Assembly (NCBI GenBank): GCA_936432065.2
Contig: OW386290.2
Coordinates: forward strand, 144,905,677-144,969,676
DNA from: Rutpela maculata
Taxonomy: Eukaryota > Arthropoda > Insecta > Coleoptera > Cerambycidae
Length of the DNA stretch: 64,000 nt
Direction: 5' to 3'
The notes beneath the pieces are model-generated. The model saw only the letters and a list, made by a program, of their open reading frames with translations, ran no database searches and was not told where the DNA came from. The position numbers were made by a program, and so were the translations under genes. This document shows positions 22,858 to 34,833 of this stretch, piece by piece (positions within the stretch are counted from its first letter, which is position 1; each line of letters begins with the position of its first letter).

Positions 22858-24095
22858 GTCCTCTCATTAAACTATAAATTCTAATAATGGTAATGACCTA
22901 GAACATTTACTGTAAATGAAGCCCTTTTAGTCTTTTTGTATACCATTACAAATAATCCCTTCCTTACAAAAATGCAAATGCACTTGGCGAAGATCACATG
23001 GACTTGATAAAAGCTGTAATAAAACGTTTGGGACGTTGAAATTTGATACAAAAAACTTAAAACTTAACCTCAAAATAATTTGTATGTGTGTGTGTTTTAA
23101 CAATCCTTTTAAAATGGCCACTCTTTTTTATTTTCTTCCACCATTCCAAAAAAGACTTAATTACACATCTGTAAGTCGTGAAATGCTTTTAATTAACACA
23201 CACACACACATGCATCAACGACACTTCAGGCAGACATATTGTTTATTATTTTTATAATAAATGTTTTATTGATGATGATGTTTTGGAAAGTGTTTTATGG
23301 AATTAAAATTTGCCTTTTAGATTTATAGAGGCCTTTTTTTCTTCATAACTGTTTCATCACAACATTTATCAAGGATGTTTTAAGAGTCTAGTTTTGTAAT
23401 GGCCTTTAATAAGTACTAATAGGCATTGAAAATGTCTAGTTTTAAAAAGGATTTAAAATGCTTTTATTGCAAATATGTTAAAACCATAAAGAATAATTTA
23501 AAGCCTCTTTAAATCTAAATGGAATTTAAGACGTTCATAAAACTAATTAGCTTTATGGCGAGTTTTATGTAGGTTATGATAAATCCATTACAAATACATG
23601 TAATTCTAGAAGCAAATTAGCTTTATAATTAGGTCTTACAGAATGCTTTAAAACTTACTATTAAGAGCAAGTATACTTGAAGCCTAAAAGGCCTTAACTA
23701 CAACATCAATAAAGCACATGACTATTTCCTAACCCTGACAAACCTTTCTTAAAACCTCCTCAAGTCCAAATGACTTGTAAATTGTTCCTTGGGAAACTAT
23801 AAGTATCAATAAATTGTTTTGAAAGTGATTTTTTATTTGTAAATAAATTCAATAAAATATAAAAACAAATAGCATAGATTTGAAATGGATATCAATGAAT
23901 TCAGAAAAAATCTATAATTTTGAACAGTATGGGCCACCACCTTCCCATTTGAAAAAAAAGTTTTCGATAAAAAAGTGATATGTTCAACTTTGGAGGCTTC
24001 GTAAATATCGGTTTTTGCAAATATTTTCAAACTACAGGCACGCCAACTTTACAGATTTATTATATGTATAGAAGGTGTTTGTATGAACCAAACAG

Positions 24096-24412
24096 ATAAT
24101 CATAGATTTTGTCTAGATTTCAAACAATGCCTGAGTAAATACTAGGTAAATAAATGTTGCTAAATATATACAGCTCATAATCATAAATATTGTCTAGATT
24201 TCAAACAAGTCATCAGTAAATAACAGGTAAATAAATGTTGTTAAGTCTATACAGCTCATAATCATAGATTTTGTCTAGATTTCAATCAAATCCTCAGTAA
24301 TTACTAGATTATGGTAGATCTATACAACTCTAAATTGTGCAAAATGTCTAGATTTCAAACAATTTCTTAATATTACTGAGTAAATAAAATGCTGTTAGAT
24401 CTATGCAGCTCT
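24096..24412 (+). repeat. ~80 bp tandem repeat, about four units
   Basis: Units begin near 24097, 24177, 24258 and 24329 and share GTCTAGATTTCAAACAA, AGTAAATA, AGGTAAATAAATGTTG and ATACAGCTC. The last unit is most diverged. Non-coding. Confidence 0.85.
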
Positions 24413-25759
24413 AATTCAAGATGCAATCAGCAAGTAAACGAGAATAGCAGTTAAATTGTTATACATTATCACAATATTTTTATCACGTTTCCAAACATAG
24501 AATATTAACTTTTATATACTTAGGCTCTTTTATAGTATCGATTTATTTCTATATACCTACTAATCTTAATCTGACTAAAGTTATGGTTTAGAAAAATAAT
24601 AAAAAGTTATAAATAGTTATAGCAACTCTCCTATTTTTAAAACATGTACACACAATGCAGCACGTGAGATGTGGTTAATAAATTGGTAGCATATTCTGGG
24701 TTGATTTTCAAGTTTAAGGAAAGCTGATGTTCATATTCTTTTTACCATCTTGTACAAAATGTTAAAGCATAACATCTCGCACTTGATTTGACTTTAAATG
24801 AAGACAACAAAGCAATTTCTATTTGTCAACATGACGGCAAAGATCTCGACTCACGCGACTCTGTTGATAAAGATGCGTAAAAGTATTTGTAGTGAAGATG
24901 ATAATCCGGCAAGTAAATATCCCAAAAATTTGTAATTCTTGCGACCACGTACATGACATTTTAGCACTAGTACCTACGGCTTTAAATAGGTAATAATAAT
25001 AAAACAATTTTCGGTACCTACCTATAGTCCAGGCAAAATTAAAACGAAATTTTATTTTATAATTTTTTATTTAAAAAATTTTTTCGTCAGTCCAGAGTGA
25101 ACACATAAAAGAACACTGGTCGAATTGAGAACCTCACCCTTTTTAATTTTTTTTAAGTCGCAGAAGACGACCGTGATTTCTGTACCTTGCGCCAGAGAGC
25201 ACAAGATACAGAGCAGGGGTTATTCTAACGTGCAGTTGGACACAAAATGTGCAGTAGGAAAAGCAAATTGTGCAGTGGGAAATTAAAATCTGTGTAGTTT
25301 TTTTTTTATTTATTACAAACAATACGAACAAAAAACATAAAAACAGAACAAATTTAAACTTAACTTCGTTTCCAGACAGAACACAGAACCAACAGAAACA
25401 AAACAAACTAAAAATAATATATAGGTTACTATATGGTACATATGAGGATACAATAGCACATATACCCACGTGTAGGTAGTACTAACACTAAAATTCCTTT
25501 GCGCTAGCTTTTCCCTCGGCATTAACTCCAAACTCTCCACTTGCCTTATCCTCATCCTCATCATTAACATCGACCTCAGCAAAAATACCTTTGTACCATA
25601 TTTGTTGTTTGTTGTTTGTGTCAGTGTAATACTTATAGTGATTTATTTCCTTTATGTGCAGTGGAAAAAAATCCTTAGAATAACCTCTGATACAGAGATC
25701 ACGAATAGGACAATCCACATCACTGACAATAAACGAGCTCTTTTAATTCTGAAATCTGT
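24413..25759. other. Unannotated AT-rich DNA
   Basis: No coding similarity that I trust. The open frames on both strands at 25143-25718 overlap each other and are low-complexity; the minus-strand one may include remnants of the Penelope 3' region. Confidence 0.4.
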
Positions 25760-26875
25760 AGAGGTACCTACTTTTTAAAATTGTATCGTCGAATTTTATC
25801 AATCTGCCGGTTTCTTCTGAATGTTCGGCAACCGCTGATTTTGTAGAATTTCCATTCTTTGTATGGCTAATGTGTTCTTTGAGTCTGGTGTTTATATGTC
25901 GTTTGGTCTCTCCGATATAAACTTGTCCGTAGGAACATGGATTGCTATATACTCCTGGTGTTCTCGACCTTGATATTTGGGAACATGTTGTGCAACCTTC
26001 TGTTTCGCATCATATATTGCTTTGATGTTCTTCTTCTCCACTACTCTTCAATCTTATCCGTACATCCTTGTATATACGGTAGGTAAGCTCTTGGCGTGTA
26101 TTTTTTTTTCTTCTTCTGTCCTGGTTGTATCTTGTCTCTTTATGGCGTTATCTATTTCCTTCGGTTTGTTTCTATTTTTCTGTAGTGACGTATCTCTTGG
26201 AGATATTCTGTCTCGCAAATTTGCCTTGCTCTGTATACCAGAGTGCCAATGACGGCCTGTTTTTGTGCTAGGTGGTGATGAGAGTTAGCGTGTAGGTATC
26301 TGTCGGTGTGCCTAGGTTTTCTGTATACTTTGTATCCTAATCCTCCTTATACCCGAGGACGTCTAGAAATGGGAGTCTGCTATCTGTTTCTACTTCTGTG
26401 GTGAATTTGATCTTATGATGTAAATTGTTTAGACAGTCCTTGAAATTCTTCAGCTCCTCAAGGCCATGCTGCCATATAATGAAAATGTCGTCCACATATC
26501 GAAACCAACATTTCGGTTTTAATTGGTAGTTGTCCAGGGCGTATATTTCAAATGCTTTCATAAATAAGTTAGCGAGTTCCGGTGATAAAGATGAACCCAT
26601 TGCTGCTCCATCTTTTTGTTTATATAGGATTCCATTGAAGTTGAAGTAAATCGAGTTGATACAGAGCTCCATCAGATCTACTAAGGCAGTATCTAATCCA
26701 TTATGCTGCCATTCTTCCCGAGAGAATTGTATCGCCTGATTAACTGGTATATTTGTGAAGAGTGATGTTATGTCAAAACTAACTAGTCTATCTTCTTGGT
26801 CTACTGTGATGTTTTTCAGCTCTTGTATGAAATGGTGTGAATTCCTGATATGGTGTTCTGTTTGGTCAAAATATC
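25760..26875 (-). pseudogene. Penelope-like retroelement: reverse transcriptase plus GIY-YIG endonuclease, 5'-truncated
   Basis: On the minus strand the RT comes first: RLVSFDITSLFTNIPVNQAI (about 26740-26800), DGAAMGSSLSPELANLFM (about 26570-26625) and WFRYVDDIFIIWQHG (about 26465-26510), followed by LPFLDV. After a frameshift near 26340 comes VYRKPRHTDRYLHANSHH, the conserved linker of Penelope elements, and then a GIY-YIG domain: GVYSNPCSYGQVYIGETKRH with the downstream R and EH residues (25850-25960) and AEHSEETGRL. Both active-site signatures are spelled intact but the frame is broken and the N-terminal half is missing. Confidence 0.9.
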
Positions 26876-27189
26876 ACTAAAAGTACCTATAATATTCATA
26901 ACAAGTAAGTACCTTTGATTCATAAATATGGTGCCCGTCGTATCTTGTCTAGGAAGCCAGCGGTGGACCACTCCTAATGCTTTTACCCCTAAATTTTCGC
27001 ATAAGTACATTTTTGAAAGATAAGGTGACATTTTTAAATTCCTTAAACCATTAAAAAAAAAGATATTCTTGTTTAATATCGAGAAAGCGGTCCTTATTTG
27101 AGAAAAAAAATACTAATAAAGGACAAAGACTGACATCTTCGTCGACAAATAACTACATACTACAACTACAATTCTCACAACTACAAAAA

Positions 27190-27560
27190 CTATATAACTA
27201 TGAGCACCCTGTACAGGAATATATTCTCGGAGGAGAGAAAATTTTGATTGCTGAACCTGAAATAGCATTCCGGGGTTATTCCGAATGGCTTCGCATTCGG
27301 TAGTGATTCTTTCTAACATCTATTCCCTTGTTTGTACCGATATTGTATACACTAAATTGTTGAGAAAGAAAAAAATCTAATGGATTAAATCAGGTGATCG
27401 AGGAGGCCACGGTACTGGACCTCCTCCGCCAATTCATCGGTGAGGAAATTTCTTATCTAAATATTCCCTAGCCTACGATGAAATGAGGAGAAGCTCATGC
27501 ATGTAACTCATCCAAATAGGTGCCCAAAAATTCGTCGCTTTGGAGATACGTGGTGTTAAA
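27190..27560 (-). pseudogene. Mariner-type transposase C-terminal fragment
   Basis: Minus-strand translation gives AREYLDKKFPHR, WIGGGGPVPWPPRSPDL (about 27385-27450), then after a gap LERITTECEAIRNNPGML, SLLREYIPVQGAH (27190-27320). This is the RWIGRGGP-PWPPRSPDLTPLD to C-terminal region of insect mariner-like transposases. The catalytic third Asp region is truncated after SPDL, and the first two Asp motifs are not present. Confidence 0.7.
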
Positions 27561-30500
27561 ATTTCCAAAAGAATACCAAATTTTTCGTATATTTTATTAT
27601 ATTATAATTTTTTCTTGTAATATTTTGTTATATCATAGACTATGCATCTTCGAAAAATTATTGCTCCTGCCAGAAAATAACATAACAAATTAATTATTTC
27701 AATATACTTAACATAATGTTGCAAGCCCCTAAACGAGCCGAATCATGATTAAAAAGATCATTACTAATTGTATGTAAATTTTTCAAATTAATTGTCTATT
27801 GTAAACTGGTGCCTACTGGCCTATTCCCATTGAGCGTAACATACATGACCACGCGAGTTATTGTCAAAAAATTATTCAAAATTATTTGCAGTGATTGTGT
27901 TAATAAGGAGGGTAAATATAGCAGTATATATCACATATTCCAAATATGTCACCTACTGCTAATGGACAAGGAATTCGTCTCATATTTGTTTCTAATAATT
28001 ATTATGTTTTATTTATATATTATAAATAGGTAATTAAAAATTCATCGCTTTAAATTAAGTGTCGCTTAAGGACAAATGAATTGAGCGTTTAATTTTTAAT
28101 AATTATTAACTTTTATTTTATAATACCATGTCTAACAATCACCATCAAGACCATTTACTTGAATTAATGTTGTTTATTTACCAAGACAGCTGGTGTATTA
28201 GATGAATGTTTTGGGATGAGATATTCATAGCTCAAGAGTGACCCCAAAAATAGGCCAAAAATCGACCATTTTCTAGCCCTTGAATTTTGTTTCAAAGTAA
28301 GTGCTAAATTATTGTTAATAATGAGAACATCCTGAATACAAAATTTCAAGATGAGTATATGTTTGGTTTTTGAGATATGAGGCATTGAAGTTGTGATGTG
28401 CGTGATGCTATCAAAAAATATCCCCACAAAAAATGAATACTCATCAGTTATGGCAGAGCAATCAAGATATTCTTCGTAGTTTTCGACGCAGAATTCATAT
28501 CTAATATCTGTTACGTGTTCAAATGAAATTAAGCCTTCAAAAAAATTAAAAGTACTAAAATGCTCATTTAACTCAAGGTTGGTTAGCTTCAGCAAGAGAC
28601 TTCAGTGGTGAGATTCGTTTATTTTTAACGATTTTATATTTTGCCAAAAAAAAAAGATTGAGCGCCAGGTAATTTCCAATAAAATTTCACCAACCTTAAG
28701 CACCCGTTCGACACACCGATTTAAAATGACCAAACTCCGTGTTTATTCTAATACTTGAAGTCTCCTTTGACAACATAATCAATAAACAGTAGAGTTAATT
28801 TTAAGATAAAATTTTATTACAGAAAATAGGACAAGTATATCCAAATAGGAAAAAAAAAATTATAACAAAATGGTGAAAGGTTCAGTCATAAGGTGACTCT
28901 CTCTGATTTACTCTAAAAAATTCGTACAAAAAATTCTTACTCGATATTAAATAACTTCTAATTTAAATAAATTCAGTATACTGTACGGATGTTACTATCA
29001 TCCAACATCTTTCTAGTATCCTAAGATATGTGCATGTACAAGGCAATTAAAGATACGTATATAACTGCGCAGTTACTCACATTAATTGTAAAAAAAAATT
29101 AATGTACTACATGAGTAACATATCAAATGTTTAGGCACTCAAAATGGCCATCGTTATAAAAAAATTACAGGAACAAAAAAATTGAAACGCAACAAGGGAC
29201 ATCACTGGATATCACTGTACTGCGAATTAAAAATAAGCCACCGACCTCAGAAGTCCTTAAAGGTGATGAATGATACCAAAAACTCCAGGATCTCCAGGTG
29301 AGTTCCCGTCATATAACTTGATGCGTGACTGCAGCCTACGTAATTAAAGTCTGTCCTAGTAGCGTCCTCACAATCACAAACTCGTAAATTCGTAACCATA
29401 ACAGCAAATTCCAATCCAAAATTCGGCACGTGGAAAAATCTAGCTCCCAAACTTGAAAGTAAAGACTTAACTCTCCAATAGATTAATTAACCATATACAA
29501 TGTCTTGCCTATATAAAAGGATAAAACGTTTAGAATTTGGTATTCTAAGAAAATCGCAAAAGTACTCTTACCCAACAAAGCCGGAATGGGCTCACACAAA
29601 AACAAGGATCCGATAGCTTCGTTTCCTACCTATTTAGAAGTTCCACAATAACCATAATCGGCTTCAAACAGCTTAACAAACAATCAGGCACTTCTAAACT
29701 TTAAGAATTTCCAGTATAATCCCCAAAAGTGAATATCGGGATGTTTTTTTTGAAAAAAAAACAGTCAGAAAAATCTCGTCTGAACGGAGGAACGACGGCT
29801 ACCCAATTGAACAAGAAAACGGCGTTTTCTCTTCCGGTCAACCTCATGTTCTCGAGCACCAATCACAGCTTGCCATTTCATTAGGAACCTACCCATAATT
29901 CCTCTTCGCGTACTAATTTATAAATACACAGAAAATAGTCCTAACCATGGAATGATTAAAGCAATTCTTAAAATACAGACTAATAAGCATAAAACCCATG
30001 ATCGAACCATATTTACAATAAAAATAAATAAAACTAGGATTAATAATTTAAATGCCATACATTTTCCTCCATAACCAATGTTGGTAACATTTTTCCTCAA
30101 ACTGAAATATGACAGCTGACAAAAAAGAATAATAAAAAGGTCTACCAGGCTTATTTATTTAAATAAATAAATAAGACCTTGTTAACTACATGTAAGTGAG
30201 TGTGGTTTTGTTGTAACTAATAGAAGTGTAACTAAATCCTTTTTTCCAGCCTATACGCCCTGAAACGTGTATATTTGCCTACACTTACACACATTCCCAA
30301 AGATGTTGACACACTTTGTTTGAACCAAATTCCAGAGAAAATAGCAAGGAAAAATAATAGGATTAGCTCAATCCAACAGTAAGTCATACAATATAGTCCC
30401 TGGTAGCTATTACTAACTTGTGTTTTGTTTATCGTTTTAGGTTAGGCAGCCAAAATACCTCCTGCCAGCTACCAAAGGAAAAATACATAAAATAAAAACT

Positions 30501-31094
30501 ATTATAACCCTCCAGACATGACAAATCCATGAACCTAAATTATAATGATTCTATGAAATAAAATCCATAGATAACAAGAAGGTTTCCAGAGTATTTTTAT
30601 TTAACCAACGATACACAAACAAGTTACCTTCTCTATCTACTTTGCTATCAACAAAAGTAAAGAAGCAGATAATACCCTTTTCCTCAGGTATCAACTAAAA
30701 CATTTAAAAAAACAAACGTAGCCTCACTCATTTTTAAATTTACATCCGCATATACAACTGTAAGATCGGAACCTAATTTAACGTTACATATCGACGAATC
30801 CGTATATCCATTGATTAATTGAAAAGGGCCAAAAACATCCCCTATATAAGTATGGAAATAGGGAAAAATGATGCTATTGAGTTATAGAGCTTCCATGAAC
30901 AGAAATAATAATAATAATAATAATAATAATAACTGGCGAAAAGGCTTGAACCCTTTAAGCTTTATTAATTAGGAATGAACCATAAATCTGTTATGACCTA
31001 CTTCACGAAAAGAACCCATCACAGGGTGCAAAATATTACATTCTGATTGCAGTGTGTCTGGATCTGGAACGATAACTAATATTCCCACAATAGG
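27561..31094. other. Long stretch without recognisable genes
   Basis: A 143-codon minus-strand frame at 28164-28595 has no motif I recognise and its base composition is that of the flanks. A near-perfect A/T palindrome lies at 30138-30180 (TTATTTATTTAAATAAATAA core) flanked by AAGGTCT / AGACCTT. An (AAT)n microsatellite of about 9 units is at 30902-30931. I see nothing else. Confidence 0.45.
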
Positions 31095-31640
31095 TTTGTT
31101 ACACATATTATGCTATTAAGCATATTTAAGAAATTAATTCAATCATTAGAAAAACCGAAATAATGCAATTTAGATAGTAAAATCAGTGAATTCAATGTAT
31201 CGAAGGCTTTTATGTACTAAAATTGAGTAGAACTAAACAAGTTGCTTTTTTATCTGTGTTTTGAAAAATATCATCAGTTACTTTTATAAGTGCAGAAAGC
31301 CCGATTGTGTTAAGGAGGTCAGATAATTTTTATTGATATAAGGGAAAATCTTGTTGTGAATCTGTCTTTCTAAAGTTTTAGAAACTGCAGATAAGATACT
31401 AATAGGTCTGAGATCCTTTAATTCTGTAGCATTAGCTATTTTTGCGAGGAGCTTAACTATTGCCTTTTTCCAGCAGTTGGGAAGTACGCCCTCGAGAATG
31501 CAGCTATTTAAATTGTTTATAAGATGGTCCATACAAAATAGCAGAGTTTAAGATCTTTAATAGAGATACCATCAGCGCCAACACTGCAAGTTCCAATATT
31601 ACTAATAATGTTATAAACGTCATTCCTTGTTAATACACCC
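31095..31640 (-). pseudogene. LINE reverse transcriptase fragment
   Basis: Minus-strand translation: NDVYNIISNIGTCSVGADGI (about 31575-31635), INNLNSCILEGVLPNCWKKA, VKLLAKIANATELKDLRPIS and ILSAVSKTLERQI (31370-31530), LTQSGF, then in a shifted frame VTDDIFQNTDKKATCLVLL and KAFDTLNSL-like remnants to about 31150. This is the N-terminal half of a CR1/Jockey-type RT domain up to motif A. Motifs B and C (YADD) are not present. Confidence 0.75.
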
Positions 31641-31725
31641 ACAATATAAAATGTAAGAAAAGAAATCACGAATTCGGAAATTTTTTAAATTGACATCTTG
31701 TACATTTCTTGAGGAAACTAGACGT

Positions 31726-31822
31726 AGTATCGAGTTGGGCCCATGAGAGTCTTTGATCAGAAAGTCGAAATGTGCAACATTTTAAAAATTTAGCCAACAG
31801 AAAACAGCGGGGTCCTTTGTAT
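31726..31822 (+). repeat. Fragment of the 16228-17409 hAT-like family
   Basis: Shares CGAGTTGGGCCCATGAGAG, TTTGATCAGAAAGTCGAAAT, TTTAAAAATTTAGCCAA and GCGGGGTCCTTT with the arms of the element at 16228-17409. No terminus is present. Confidence 0.65.
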
Positions 31823-32775
31823 GTTCATTGCATTGTGAAAGCACTTTCAGTGCAAGAGATAACAGTACCCGTTGACAAGGTTACGGTCAAATTAGTTTAA
31901 ACACACATCCTCAATAAATTAAACAAATCGAAACCAGCGAATCCTAGGTCAACAAGTTATATAATACTTTCTTGAACTTGACAGACGTACCTTTTTTACA
32001 CCGACCGGAGCAGCATTCCGATCTGCAGCGCTCAGTTGATCAAATCGTGAGTAAATGTATGTCAACTTTAATTTATCGAGGAACGTAATGACTTCTAAAT
32101 TAAAATACTCGATAAGTACATATTCGGGGATATTTATTTCTCCACACGTATGACTTTGTTTGCAAAATATACCATTACTTCTTAATTACGTATGCGCATA
32201 ATTAAGTTTAGAATGTGTGTGTACACTTGCTTGGCGAAAGTCAAATTATCTTTTAGTAAATGTTGTAGAATTCATTTTTTTAAGGGGTGTGTCCCGTGGC
32301 TTATATTAATATTTTAAGATGTAAAATTGGTGGTTTTAAAGCGCACGGTTGTACACAGTGAATGAAAAACGTATGGTATTATATTTTATATTTTCTCTAA
32401 GGACACAAGAAAAAGCACTTCGAAAAAAATTAATTTTAACAAGTACGCAATTTTAAAGTTTTGGGAATGTAAAGCAAGTCTTTTTTGAATTCCTCCAATA
32501 TAGGCATACATTTGTACACAATGCAATTAAACTTTACTGCAAGTTGATAAGGAACCTAATAATTTAATTTTTTTTTTCAAAAAAATCGCAGCAATTTGGT
32601 ATTTCAAATATCTTCAGCACTATTCACAATGTTTACCACATCAATTTATGTCTAAGCTACTACTATTACTTACTAACATACATAATATTCTCGAGAGAGG
32701 GCATTGAAACATCGACCCTGGGAATAAGAATAAAAATTGTCCCAATCCACTTTCTAAAAATACAAGTTCATATAC
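31823..32775. other. Unannotated AT-rich DNA
   Basis: No coding or repeat structure recognised. Confidence 0.5.
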
Positions 32776-33060
32776 CGGGTGTAACAGGATCATGGTACAC
32801 CCCCTTTTCTCCGTTAATTTTGAAGATAATTGATTGGAATTTGGGATATCCTATATACATAATAGGTGGCACTTTTTGACATACAAGTGATTTTTTTTCA
32901 CTTCCGGTTTTGCCATAAGTGACACTAACTTTCGATTTTTAAATGGAACCATTTCTTTCTACATAATTTTCTGAATCCAACGATACCAAATATGTGACAT
33001 TTCAAACGTCAATATTTTTTATAATATAATTTTTAGTTTTTCATTTAAGTGTGCCATGAT
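32776..33060. repeat. Mariner-type MITE fragment
   Basis: Contains CCGGGTGTAACAGGATCATG at the left and CACTAACTTTCGATTTTTAA with AATGGAACCATTTC at about 32930-32958. The second block is shared with 18.69 kb and 62.38 kb. Boundaries uncertain. Confidence 0.4.
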
Positions 33061-33878
33061 TGTTCCGATATATTCTAAATACTAAATTACGTGAAAAAAA
33101 TCTGCTCCAAGGACGAAACCTGTCATGCCTTAAGTATTTTTGCGTGCTGAAACCGGATTTTCAATTAAAAAAATTTTCTACCACGTATATTTCGAGTAAA
33201 TCCCGTTTTTTTTTGTCAAAAAACCGTATTTTGACAATAAAAACGGATTTACTCGAAAAAATACTTATAGACTAGGCACGTTTTCAAAAACGATGCAAGA
33301 AGCATTTCATGTAACAATTGGGAAAACAACGTTTTTAGGGTATTTCGACCCCGCTGAATACGAATCTGCCTGTTGCCAAAGCGAAATTTGGACCGGAAGT
33401 CCGGTATCCAAGATGGCGACAAAAACTCTCTTGCCCTATATCTCCCTTGTCCGTTGGCCTAAAATAATGATCTAAACGTCTGCTGAGGGGTTTTCTCGGA
33501 TGCCAAATACATTGTAATGCTCAAAATTTACTTACCTTAAGTTTGGAGTGCATGGGTTCCAAGATGGCGCCCAAGATGGCCGCCGAAACTTTGTTACTCG
33601 GAAGTAAGCAAGGAAGATAAGAAAATGACCATTTCAAAGTTCAAACATTGTTTATTGCAAGATTGCAAAGAAGATAGAACAATCATTCAAGTGTTTTTAG
33701 CTTATGGCAAGGTTGCAAGGAAGATAAGAAATCAACCATTTAAAGAGTGCAAACATTGTCGAGAGCGGTGGTACAACTTGGTGTAAGTCAGTCTATTCTT
33801 CTTCCACGTGCACATTGTACTCAGGCACTGAGATGAACAATTACAGGCTAGGATATCTGTACAGGCTTTGGGGCGGGC

Positions 33879-34500
33879 TCAAGGGTCATAAGGATGGGGA
33901 TGAATATTTTTGGGTATTAATGCAGCAGCCTCTTCTTGGGAAATATGAAGCTCTGAGTGACCCGGCGAATCTTGCAGCTTCCCTCTAAGCAGCAGCGCAG
34001 TATGGACAAAAGTTCGAAAATCATCATCGAGCACTTGCCTCGGGATCGGAATATCTTGATCGATGTCTCCTAAAGCAACATCCGCAGTCACCTTGGCTAA
34101 AAACTTCCGGGGTATAAGGAGAATTTGCCTTCCTGTGATGTCCTTGTTTACGGGCTGGAAGAAAAGGAACGAGTCCTTAATGCTGTTCTGCAATTTCTCT
34201 TTAAAAGTTGACAAGCGCGATTCAAATGACTTCGATATGTCAACGTCGATTGTTCTCGCCAGGTGAACGTATCTTTCCCAAACATCTGAGAGTGACAAAA
34301 CGTTACCCAGTGAGGCTGAAACTTCGAGCTCTTTGCAAATTTGGATCATAGGTAAATTACTTTTGCCACAGTCCTTCATCTGCATCAGTACCTTTTTCTG
34401 GCTCCTCTCGGCCTTCACTATACACAGACTGTGGTATTTCACATCAGATGGTATCACTATTACACGTGCCTCCCTTACCTTCAGTAACACAATTTTATTA
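33879..34500 (-). pseudogene. Unknown fold-back-encoded protein, 5' end displaced by a SINE
   Basis: About 207 codons are open to a stop at 33879, without an internal stop, which is unusual for this window. The N-terminal part contains KYHSLCIVKAERSQKK, a YHxxC motif of the kind seen downstream of Cys-rich fingers in some repeat-encoded proteins. It is followed by a charged alpha-helical stretch (SFESRLSTFKEKLQNSIKDS) and VNKDITGRQILLIPRKFL. The SINE at 34510 cuts it. Beyond the SINE, minus-strand sequence at 34840-34965 holds closely spaced Cys codons (CNPC, ECKIC) that may be the original N-terminus. No catalytic motif is visible and I cannot name the family. Confidence 0.5.
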
Positions 34501-34509
34501 CCGAGCACC

Positions 34510-34833
34510 GTCTCGGTGGCGCAGTGCTTAAAGTAATAGGCTTGCGACCACGGGGTCCCGAGTTCGAATCCTGACTAGGGTATGGATGTGTAGTGGCATT
34601 TTCACGTATTGCCGAGACGATAGCAGTGGGTTCGACTGCGGTTGTGTGAGAGATAACACGCTCTAGTCGCTCTCCTCTCCTGAGTTCGAGTCTCAGCTGC
34701 GGAAGATGGCAATGTCGCAGGGAATGCGTGTTGTGATGTTGTCTGTGTGTGTGTCCGTTCTGGTTGAGTGGTAGAATAGCCATTGGCTAAACTCCGCCAG
34801 GACATTAAAATAAATAAGGCGATTAAAAAAAAA
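34510..34833 (+). repeat. tRNA-derived dimeric SINE, most complete copy
   Basis: First head: GTCTCGGTGGCGCAGTGC (A-box-like, 34516-34527) and GAGTTCGAATCCTGA (B-box, 34561-34571). Second head: CGATAGCAGTGGGTTCGACT and GAGTTCGAGTCTCAGCTGCG (second B-box, about 34681). The body has GGCAATGTCGCAGGGAATGC, a short GT run and TGGTTGAGTGGTAGAATAGC, and the element ends in an A-rich tail (34825-34833). It sits inside the minus-strand unknown frame. Confidence 0.8.

Larger units (their letters stand above)
21219..23792. mobile_element. Non-autonomous element with 14 bp CCAAGGAACAATTT inverted repeats
   Basis: Starts CCAAGGAACAATTT (21219) and ends with the exact complement AAATTGTTCCTTGG (23779-23792). 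The interior is non-coding and studded with short repeated motifs on both strands (TTTCTTAAAAC, AAGGCCTT, TTTTAAAATGC). Its ends abut sequence that would otherwise join the mariner transposase 3' region to its right arm. No target duplication is evident. Superfamily unknown. Confidence 0.6.
18892..24010 (+). mobile_element. Long-armed Tc1/mariner element carrying several nested insertions
   Basis: Arms of ~190 bp at 18892-19078 and 23821-24010 are inverted copies (shared: CACTTTTTTATCGAAAAC, GAATTCATTGATATCCATTT, AACAAATAGCATA in complementary order). They bracket a transposase frame at 19435-21135. Within it sit R650 copy 3 (19881-20546) and a second element (21219-23792), which contains a hAT MITE (22096-22857), which contains a 254 bp element (22296-22549). 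Removing these leaves about 1.9 kb, a normal mariner size. Confidence 0.75.

Noticed and set aside
22996..23257. Open frames around a short CA/TG repeat
   Set aside because: Low-complexity sequence within a non-coding element.
28164..28595. 143-codon minus-strand frame
   Set aside because: No motif, local AT composition, no splice or start context; kept as unannotated.
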